From an uncultured Gemmiger sp. (GTDB lineage Bacteria; Bacillota; Clostridia; Oscillospirales; Ruminococcaceae): DNA of 64,000 nucleotides. A program made the translations under genes and the position numbers. Under the pieces are notes generated by a model that worked only from the letters and a program-made list of their open reading frames with translations, was not told the origin of the DNA and made no database searches. The DNA is taken from NCBI GenBank assembly GCA_944388145.1, contig CALXHQ010000001.1:310001-374000 (forward strand), read 5' to 3'. Of this stretch, positions 57,972 through 64,000 are shown piece by piece (positions within the stretch are counted from its first letter, which is position 1; each line of letters opens with the position of its first letter).

Positions 57972-60900
57972 ATGGTATATCGCATTTATGTGGAAAAGAA
58001 GCCCGGCTTTGACGGCGAGGCCCAGAGCCTGCTGCATGAGCTGACCGAGCTGCTGGGCGTGAAAAGCCTGACCGGCCTGCGCCTGCTGAACCGGTACGAT
58101 GTGGAGGGCATCGACAGGGAGCTGTTCGACCGCGCCATCCCCACCGTGTTCAGCGAGCCGCCGGTGGACGTGACCTACGACACCCTGCCGGAGGCAAAGA
58201 CCGTGTTCGCCGTGGAATACCTGCCCGGCCAGTTTGACCAGCGGGCGGACTCGGCCAGCCAGTGCATCCAGCTGCTGAGCCAGGGCGAGCGCCCCGATGT
58301 GCGCAGCGCCAAGGTCTATCTGCTGGAGGGCGACCTGACCGATGAGGACCTGGCCGCCATCAAAAAGTACGTCATCAACCCGGTGGAGGCCCGTGAGGCC
58401 AGCCTGGACCCCCGCGACACCCTGAAGATGGAGTTTGCCATCCCCACCGCGGTCGAGACGCTGACCGGCTTTATCGGGATGGACGACGCCGCCCTGGAGG
58501 CTTTCCGCAACGAGAAGGGCCTGGCTATGGATCACGCCGACATCGTGTTCTGTCAGGATTACTTCAAGAGCGAGCACCGCGACCCCACCATCACCGAGAT
58601 CCGCGTGATCGACACCTACTGGTCCGACCACTGCCGCCACACCACCTTCGGCACCATTTTGGACAATGTGACCATTGATGACGAGGTGGTGCAGCAGGCA
58701 TTTGGCCGCTATATGGCGCTGCGCCAGGAGACTGGCCGCGATGCCAAGCCCCGCACCCTGATGGATGCCGCCACCATCGGCGCCAAGGCGCTGAAACAGC
58801 GCGGCATCCTGAAGAACCTGGACGAGAGCGAGGAAATCAACGCCTGCACCGTCAAGATCAAGTGCGATGTGGACGGCGAACAGCAGGACTGGCTGTTCCT
58901 GTTCAAGAACGAAACCCACAACCACCCCACCGAGATTGAGCCTTTCGGCGGCGCGGCCACCTGCATCGGCGGCGCCATCCGTGACCCGCTGTCCGGCCGC
59001 AGCTACGTCTACCAGGCTATGCGCGTGACCGGCGCCGGCGACCCGCTGCAGCCGGTGTCCGAGACGATGGAGGGCAAGCTGCCCCAGCGCAAGATCGTCA
59101 CCACCGCCGCGGCCGGCTACTCCAGTTACGGCAACCAGATCGGCCTGGCCACCGGCCAGGTCAGCGAGCTGTACCATCCCGGCTATGTGGCCAAGCGCAT
59201 GGAGATCGGCGCCGTGGTGGGCGCCACCCCGGCCAGCCATGTCCGCCGGGAGACCCCTGCCCCCGGCGATGTGATCATCCTGCTGGGCGGCCGCACCGGC
59301 CGCGACGGCATCGGCGGCGCCACCGGTTCCTCGAAGGCGCACAAGCTGTCCAGCCTGGAAACCTGCGGCGCTGAAGTGCAGAAAGGCAACGCCCCCATCG
59401 AGCGCAAACTGCAGCGCCTGTTCCGGCGCGAGGACGCCTGCCGCATGATCAAACGCTGCAACGACTTTGGCGCAGGCGGCGTGTCGGTTGCCATCGGCGA
59501 ATTGGCAGACGGGCTTTCCATCGACCTGAACAAGGTCACCAAAAAGTACGAGGGCCTGGACGGCACCGAGCTGGCCATCAGCGAGAGCCAGGAACGCATG
59601 GCTGTGGCGGTTTCCGCCAAGGACGCCGATGCCTTTATCGCTCTGGCCAACGAGGAAAACCTGGAGGCCACCGTCGTCGCCACCGTTACCGAGGAAAAAC
59701 GGATGAAGGAGTTCTGGAACGGCCAGGCCATCGTGGACCTGTCCCGCGAGTTCCTGTCCTCCAACGGCGCCGAGCGCCATGCCAGCGCCCACATCCTGCC
59801 CGGTCGCGTCTGGCAGCCCCAGTGGGCGGGCAATACCTTTGAGGAAAAGCTGGAGTCGCTGGTCACCGACCTGAACGTCTGCAGCCAGAAGGGCCTGGGC
59901 GAGCGGTTTGACTCCACCATCGGCGCCGCCACTGTGCTGATGCCCTACGGCGGCAAGTACCAGCTGACCCCCACCATGGCCATGGCTGCCAAGCTGCCGG
60001 TGGACGGCGAAACCACCACCTGCAGCGGCATGGCCTGGGGCTTCAACCCCTACCTGACCGAAGCGGACCCCTACCGCGGCGCCTATATGGCCGTGGTGGA
60101 GAGCGTGTCCAAGATGGTCTGCGCCGGTTTCCGCCACGAGGACCTGTATCTGACCTTCCAGGAATACTTTGAGCACATGGGCACCCAGCCGGAGCGCTGG
60201 GGCAAGCCGCTGGCCGCGCTGCTGGGCGCGCTGGACGCCCAGATGGGCCTGGGCATCGCCTCCATCGGCGGCAAGGACAGCATGTCCGGCAGCTTTGAGG
60301 GGCTGGATGTTCCGCCCACGCTGGTCAGCTTTGCCACCGGCATCGGCGACACCCGCAGCGTCATCAGCGCCGAGTTCAAAAAGGCCAACAGTGCCGTTGT
60401 GATCCTGAAGCCCCAGTACAAGGACGGGCTGCCCACCGTGTCCAGCCTGCTGGCCAACTATTATATTGTGGAACAGATGATCGCCGAGGGCAAGGTGCTG
60501 GCCGCTGCCACGCCCGGCTACGGCGGCGTTGCCGAAGCGCTGTTCAAGATGTGCGTGGGCAACCATGTGGGCCTGGAACTGAGCGACAAGGTGACCATGC
60601 AGGAGCTGTTCAGCCCCTGCTACGGCGCCATCATTCTGGAGCTGCTGGACGCCTCTGCCGGCGAGTTCCTGGGCTTTACCACGGTGGATTACACCATGAG
60701 CCTGGGCAAGCAGGTGGCCGATATGGAGCGCCTGCAGGACCTGTGGGAGTCCAAGCTGGAGCCGGTCTTCCCCTACCGCGGCAAGGGCGATGCCGTTGAA
60801 GCCCTGAACTACGAGTGCAAAAACCGCGTGGCGCCCGCCGTGCGGCTGGCCACGCCCAAGGTTATCATCCCGGTCTTCCCCGGCACCAACTGTGAGTATG

Positions 60901-61652
60901 ATACCGCCCGCGCCTTCCGCCGCGCCGGCGCCGACCCGCAGGTGCTGGTTCTGAAGAACCTGACCCCCGCCGATGTGGCGGAAAGCTGCGAGGCGCTGGT
61001 CAAGGCTATCGATGAGGCGCAGATTCTGATGCTGCCGGGCGGTTTCTCCGGCGGCGATGAGCCGGATGGCAGCGCCAAGTTTATCACGGCCTTCTTCCGC
61101 GCGCCCGCGGTGGCGGACGCGGTCAACCGCCTGCTGAACCAGCGTGACGGCCTGGCGCTGGGCATCTGCAACGGTTTCCAGGCGCTGATCAAGCTGGGCC
61201 TGGTGCCTTACGGCGAGATCCGCCCCATTACCAAGGATGACCCGACCCTGACCTTCAACACCATCGGCCGCCACCAGAGTATGCTGGTGCGCACCCGCGT
61301 GGCTTCCAACAAGAGCCCGTGGCTTTCTGAGTGCGATGTGAACGACGAGCACCTGATTGCCATCAGCCACGGCGAAGGCCGCTTTGTCTGCAACGATGCC
61401 CTGCTGAAACAGTTGGTCGATAATGGCCAGGTCGCCACCCAGTATGTGGACCTGACCTGCACCCCCACCATGGATCTGCGCTACAACCCCAACGGCAGCG
61501 TGCTGGCCATCGAGGGCATCACCAGCCCGGACGGCCGCGTGCTGGGCAAAATGGGCCACAGTGAGCGCAGCGGCGAAGAGCTGTATAAGAACGTGGGCGG
61601 CGACAAGTACCAGCCGCTGTTTGAGGGCGGCGTGAACTACTTCAAGCTGTAA
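57972..61652 (+). CDS. purL: FGAM synthase, large single-chain form
   Basis: The protein has 1226 residues in one chain. An N-terminal PurS-like and linker region (~1-200, including VIDTYWSDHCRHTTF) precedes the twin AIR-synthase-like synthetase domains, with KNETHNHPTEIEPFGGAATC (core ETHNHPT) and SIGGKDSMSGSF. A C-terminal class I glutaminase has PVFPGTNCEYD and the nucleophile Cys1066 in LGICNGFQAL, then the His of GRFVCN/HGEGR. It converts FGAR to FGAM using glutamine and ATP. No separate purS or purQ is needed. The long-chain form is also typical of several Clostridia. Confidence 0.97.
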   Translation: MVYRIYVEKKPGFDGEAQSLLHELTELLGVKSLTGLRLLNRYDVEGIDRELFDRAIPTVFSEPPVDVTYDTLPEAKTVFAVEYLPGQFDQRADSASQCIQLLSQGERPDVRSAKVYLLEGDLTDEDLAAIKKYVINPVEAREASLDPRDTLKMEFAIPTAVETLTGFIGMDDAALEAFRNEKGLAMDHADIVFCQDYFKSEHRDPTITEIRVIDTYWSDHCRHTTFGTILDNVTIDDEVVQQAFGRYMALRQETGRDAKPRTLMDAATIGAKALKQRGILKNLDESEEINACTVKIKCDVDGEQQDWLFLFKNETHNHPTEIEPFGGAATCIGGAIRDPLSGRSYVYQAMRVTGAGDPLQPVSETMEGKLPQRKIVTTAAAGYSSYGNQIGLATGQVSELYHPGYVAKRMEIGAVVGATPASHVRRETPAPGDVIILLGGRTGRDGIGGATGSSKAHKLSSLETCGAEVQKGNAPIERKLQRLFRREDACRMIKRCNDFGAGGVSVAIGELADGLSIDLNKVTKKYEGLDGTELAISESQERMAVAVSAKDADAFIALANEENLEATVVATVTEEKRMKEFWNGQAIVDLSREFLSSNGAERHASAHILPGRVWQPQWAGNTFEEKLESLVTDLNVCSQKGLGERFDSTIGAATVLMPYGGKYQLTPTMAMAAKLPVDGETTTCSGMAWGFNPYLTEADPYRGAYMAVVESVSKMVCAGFRHEDLYLTFQEYFEHMGTQPERWGKPLAALLGALDAQMGLGIASIGGKDSMSGSFEGLDVPPTLVSFATGIGDTRSVISAEFKKANSAVVILKPQYKDGLPTVSSLLANYYIVEQMIAEGKVLAAATPGYGGVAEALFKMCVGNHVGLELSDKVTMQELFSPCYGAIILELLDASAGEFLGFTTVDYTMSLGKQVADMERLQDLWESKLEPVFPYRGKGDAVEALNYECKNRVAPAVRLATPKVIIPVFPGTNCEYDTARAFRRAGADPQVLVLKNLTPADVAESCEALVKAIDEAQILMLPGGFSGGDEPDGSAKFITAFFRAPAVADAVNRLLNQRDGLALGICNGFQALIKLGLVPYGEIRPITKDDPTLTFNTIGRHQSMLVRTRVASNKSPWLSECDVNDEHLIAISHGEGRFVCNDALLKQLVDNGQVATQYVDLTCTPTMDLRYNPNGSVLAIEGITSPDGRVLGKMGHSERSGEELYKNVGGDKYQPLFEGGVNYFKL

Positions 61653-61700
61653 GCCAGGCGCTGCAAAACGGACAGACTACAAAACAGAGAGGTACCATTT

Positions 61701-63134
61701 ATGCCGCATAACCGTTATATTTCCCCCTTTTCCACCCGGTACGCGTCGGACGAGATGCAGTTTTTGTTCTCGGACGACAAAAAGTTCCGCACCTGGCGGC
61801 GGCTGTGGATTGCCCTGGCCAAGGCGGAACAGCGCCAGGGCCTGGACATTACCGACGAGCAGATCGCCGAGCTGGAAGCCCACAAGGACGACATCAACTA
61901 CGAGGAGGCCGCCGCCCGTGAAAAGCTGGTCCGCCACGATGTGATGAGCCATGTGTACGCCTACGGCCTGCAGTGCCCCCACGCAAAGGGCATCATCCAC
62001 CTGGGCGCAACCAGCTGCTATGTGGGTGACAACACCGACATCATCATCATGCGGGACGCCCTGCAGCTGGTACGCAAAAAGCTGATCGGCGTGCTGGCCA
62101 ACCTGGCCGGCTTTGCCCGCCAGTACAAGGACATGCCCTGCCTGGCTTACACCCATTGCCAGCCCGCCCAGCTGACCACCGTGGGCAAGCGCGCCACCCT
62201 GTGGATGAACGAGCTGTACATGGACCTGTGCGAGATTGACCACCAGATCGGTGAGCTGGCGCTGCGCGGCGTCAAGGGCACCACCGGCACCCAGGCCAGC
62301 TTTATGGAGCTGTTCGGCGGCGATTCCGCCAAGGTCAAGGCTGTGGAGGCCGATGTCTGCGCCCAGATGGGCTTTACCAAGGTTGTCCCTGTCTGCGGCC
62401 AGACTTACAGCCGCAAGGTGGACTACAATGTGCTGTCGGTGCTGGGCGGCCTGGCCCAGAGCGCCATGAAGATGGCCACCGACATCCGCCTGCTGGCCAA
62501 TTTCAAGGAGATGGAGGAGCCGTTTGAGAAGAACCAGATTGGTTCCTCCGCCATGCCCTACAAGCGCAACCCCATGCGCTGCGAACGCATCTGTGCGCTG
62601 GCCCGCTACCTGATGATCGACGTGCTGAACCCGGCCATGACCGCCGGCACCCAGTGGTTTGAGCGCACGCTGGATGACAGCGCCAACAAGCGCATTGCCA
62701 TGGCCGAGGGCTTCCTGGCCGCAGATGCCATTTTGAACATCCTGCTGAACGTCTCGGACGGGCTGGTGGTCTACCCCAAGGTGATCCGCAGCCGCGTGAT
62801 GGCCGAGCTGCCCTTTATGGCCAGCGAGAACATCATGATGAAGGCCGTCAAGAAAGGCGGCGACCGTCAGGAGCTGCACGAGCGCCTGCGGGAGCACGCC
62901 GTGGCCGCCGCCGCCGTGGTCAAGCAGGAGGGCAAGCCCAACGACATGATCGCCCGTGTGGAGGCCGACCCCGCCTTTGGCCTGACCCGCGAGGAGATTG
63001 AGGCCGAGCTGACCCCCGAAGCCTTTACCGGCCGCGCGCCGGAACAGGTGGAGGAGTTTTTGGCGAACGTCATCCAGCCCGTGCTGGATGCCAACCCCGA
63101 GGACCTGGGCCAGAAGGCGGAGCTGAGCGTCTGA
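61701..63134 (+). CDS. purB: Adenylosuccinate lyase
   Basis: The protein has 477 residues from the ATG at 61701. The fumarase/aspartase signature GSSAMPYKRNPMRCE (~277-291) and HLGATSCYVGDN, YTHCQPAQLTTVGKR (catalytic His region) and KGTTGTQASF are intact. It acts twice, cleaving SAICAR to AICAR and adenylosuccinate to AMP. It is the last gene of the purine cluster, 48 bases after purL and just ahead of a strong terminator. Confidence 0.97.
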   Translation: MPHNRYISPFSTRYASDEMQFLFSDDKKFRTWRRLWIALAKAEQRQGLDITDEQIAELEAHKDDINYEEAAAREKLVRHDVMSHVYAYGLQCPHAKGIIHLGATSCYVGDNTDIIIMRDALQLVRKKLIGVLANLAGFARQYKDMPCLAYTHCQPAQLTTVGKRATLWMNELYMDLCEIDHQIGELALRGVKGTTGTQASFMELFGGDSAKVKAVEADVCAQMGFTKVVPVCGQTYSRKVDYNVLSVLGGLAQSAMKMATDIRLLANFKEMEEPFEKNQIGSSAMPYKRNPMRCERICALARYLMIDVLNPAMTAGTQWFERTLDDSANKRIAMAEGFLAADAILNILLNVSDGLVVYPKVIRSRVMAELPFMASENIMMKAVKKGGDRQELHERLREHAVAAAAVVKQEGKPNDMIARVEADPAFGLTREEIEAELTPEAFTGRAPEQVEEFLANVIQPVLDANPEDLGQKAELSV

Positions 63135-63185
63135 TTTTCGCGCCGGCTTTTCCCGTTTCCTGTAAACATTCACCATAAAACGCGG

Positions 63186-63218
63186 CAGGGCCGCCCCGTT
63201 CGGGGCGGCCCTGTTATT
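63186..63218 (+). terminator. Terminator of the purine operon
   Basis: CAGGGCCGCCCCG (63186-63198) pairs with CGGGGCGGCCCTG (63201-63213) around a 2-base loop, followed by TTATTTG. It probably also serves the convergent gene at 63241. Confidence 0.85.
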
Positions 63219-63240
63219 TGTGCAGATCGCTAGGGGGCGG

Positions 63241-64000
63241 TCAGCCGGAGGATTCGGGGGTGGCAGCTGCGGGGATATCCTCGGCAGCGACATCGCCGGA
63301 CTCTGCCAGGTTTTCCAGGCGGGTCTGGTAGTCAGGGGCGGTGGCGTCGGTCAGGGTGACATCGTACCAGGCAAAGCGGTAGCCGTTTGCCTCCATCACC
63401 TGCTTGACCTGGGCCAGCACCGTATCCACATCGGCCTGGGTGGGGGTGGTGGGCCAGGTGCACTGGAGCATCAGGCGGGTGGGCACATCCTGCAGGAGAT
63501 CCTTCGAGAAACTGGCATCCAGCGGCAGATACTCGGCATAGTTGCCGGGCACGGCCCCCGTCTCCGGGGTGTAGCCGATTGAGATAAAGCTGCTGCGCTG
63601 CGGCTCCTCACCGCCATAGTTGGCGGCGAACTCGTATTGCGGCAGTTCTTCGGCCAGGATGTCGTCCACCTGGGCGGCGGCTTCTGTGCCCATGCGGTAA
63701 GCAGTGTTCCAACGTTGTTCCACCAGCCATTCGTGGCTGCCGGGGTCATCCTCGCCGCTGTCGTCTGTGGTAAACAGCCAGAACGAGTTTCTCACCTCAA
63801 AACGGGTGTCAGGGCTTTGCTCAGACTGTACAAGGGTACCATATTCAAACCTTGAGCCATCGTAGCTTTCGGTAACAATGAAAGTCTGGCCGGGGTAAAG
63901 GCTCTCGGCATACTGTACGGCACGGCTTTCGGCCCAGGCGCGGCTGAGCGGGTCGCCGTATACGGCATCGGCCGCCAGCAGCAGGCCCAACACCAGCACA
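63241..64000 (-). CDS. Membrane-anchored protein of unknown function (YfjL-like, 5' truncated by window edge)
   Basis: The frame is open to the right edge, so the N terminus is missing. What remains (~253 residues) begins with the end of a hydrophobic segment (VLVLGLLLAADAVYG), then DPLSRAWAESRAVQYAESLYPGQTF. This layout recalls the YfjL-like proteins of Firmicutes: membrane anchor, then a Pro-Ser/xxAxxYxxxxYPG segment. The rest is a soluble, probably extracytoplasmic domain with no catalytic motif I recognise and an Ala/Glu/Asp-rich C-terminal tail. It is convergent with the purine operon. I cannot assign a function. Confidence 0.5.
   Translation of the reverse strand, partial: VLVLGLLLAADAVYGDPLSRAWAESRAVQYAESLYPGQTFIVTESYDGSRFEYGTLVQSEQSPDTRFEVRNSFWLFTTDDSGEDDPGSHEWLVEQRWNTAYRMGTEAAAQVDDILAEELPQYEFAANYGGEEPQRSSFISIGYTPETGAVPGNYAEYLPLDASFSKDLLQDVPTRLMLQCTWPTTPTQADVDTVLAQVKQVMEANGYRFAWYDVTLTDATAPDYQTRLENLAESGDVAAEDIPAAATPESSG

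Noticed and set aside
55307-61559. Very long open frames antisense to purH-like, purD and purL (hundreds to over a thousand codons)
   Set aside because: They are mirror frames of G+C-rich, codon-biased real genes. They lack ribosome sites and family motifs, and the sense proteins are unmistakable.
1-64000. Mobile elements, prophage, CRISPR array or rRNA genes
   Set aside because: No transposase, integrase, regular direct-repeat array or rRNA sequence was seen on either strand.

Overview
The window is a stretch of chromosome from a Gram-positive Clostridia-type anaerobe. The likely group is Oscillospiraceae/Ruminococcaceae near Gemmiger, Subdoligranulum or Faecalibacterium. That placement is inference from the moderately high G+C, strong AGGAGG ribosome binding sites, TTGACA/TATAAT promoters, a group-B-type [FeFe] hydrogenase, a YczE-type membrane protein, a Cys-containing L33, and the pairing of PurO with a single-domain AICAR transformylase. 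I see no phage, insertion sequence, CRISPR array or rRNA operon; it reads as ordinary core and metabolic chromosome.

Positions 1-15319 hold a sugar-acid (galactarate/glucarate) catabolic island. At the left edge are the 3' end of garD and a GltD-like flavoprotein on the plus strand. Facing them on the minus strand, in transcription order, are an SLC13-type transporter, two tandem metallo-beta-lactamase-fold proteins, a mannonate-dehydratase-like protein, a glucarate dehydratase (gudD), a PrpR-type regulator, a DapA-family lyase, tartronate semialdehyde reductase (garR), a MOFRL glycerate 2-kinase and a second glucarate-dehydratase paralogue. Together they can take galactarate or glucarate to 5-keto-4-deoxyglucarate, then to pyruvate plus tartronate semialdehyde, glycerate and 2-phosphoglycerate. 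The retro-aldol step would have to be done by the DapA-family protein. The regulator looks like a sigma-54 activator but has lost the Walker A lysine, the Walker B aspartate and the GAFTGA loop. The three main promoters of the island look like sigma-70 promoters and share a TTTGG-N11/12-ATTG box.

Positions 15650-20412 hold an ArsB/NhaD-like permease, a marR-yczE operon whose palindromic operator fills the promoter spacer, coaBC, and a CBS-pair protein behind a structured leader. Positions 20487-24250 are the rpmG-secE-nusG-rplK-rplA-rplJ-rplL block with an L10 leader. Positions 24274-30423 carry a giant fused MacB-like ABC transporter with pentapeptide-like repeats, a solitary mazF, an acyltransferase and acpS. 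Positions 30579-35255 are a four-gene Gld-like ABC exporter operon. Positions 35291-40112 hold the hydrogenase with a Rex-like operator, tRNA-Trp, a YebC protein and a zinc-ribbon/pseudokinase/PASTA protein.

Positions 40126-47501 form a divergent cluster of two asparagine-synthetase-like amidotransferases, a D-aspartate-ligase-like ATP-grasp enzyme and a MurE ligase, suggesting peptidoglycan cross-bridge synthesis and amidation. A small P-loop kinase and two surface-acylation genes follow. Positions 49802-63218 are a purine operon (purE-C-F-M-N-O-AICARFT-D-L-B). It covers nearly all of IMP synthesis and is preceded by a small leader ORF that stops directly before a terminator hairpin. The right edge cuts a membrane-anchored protein of unknown function.
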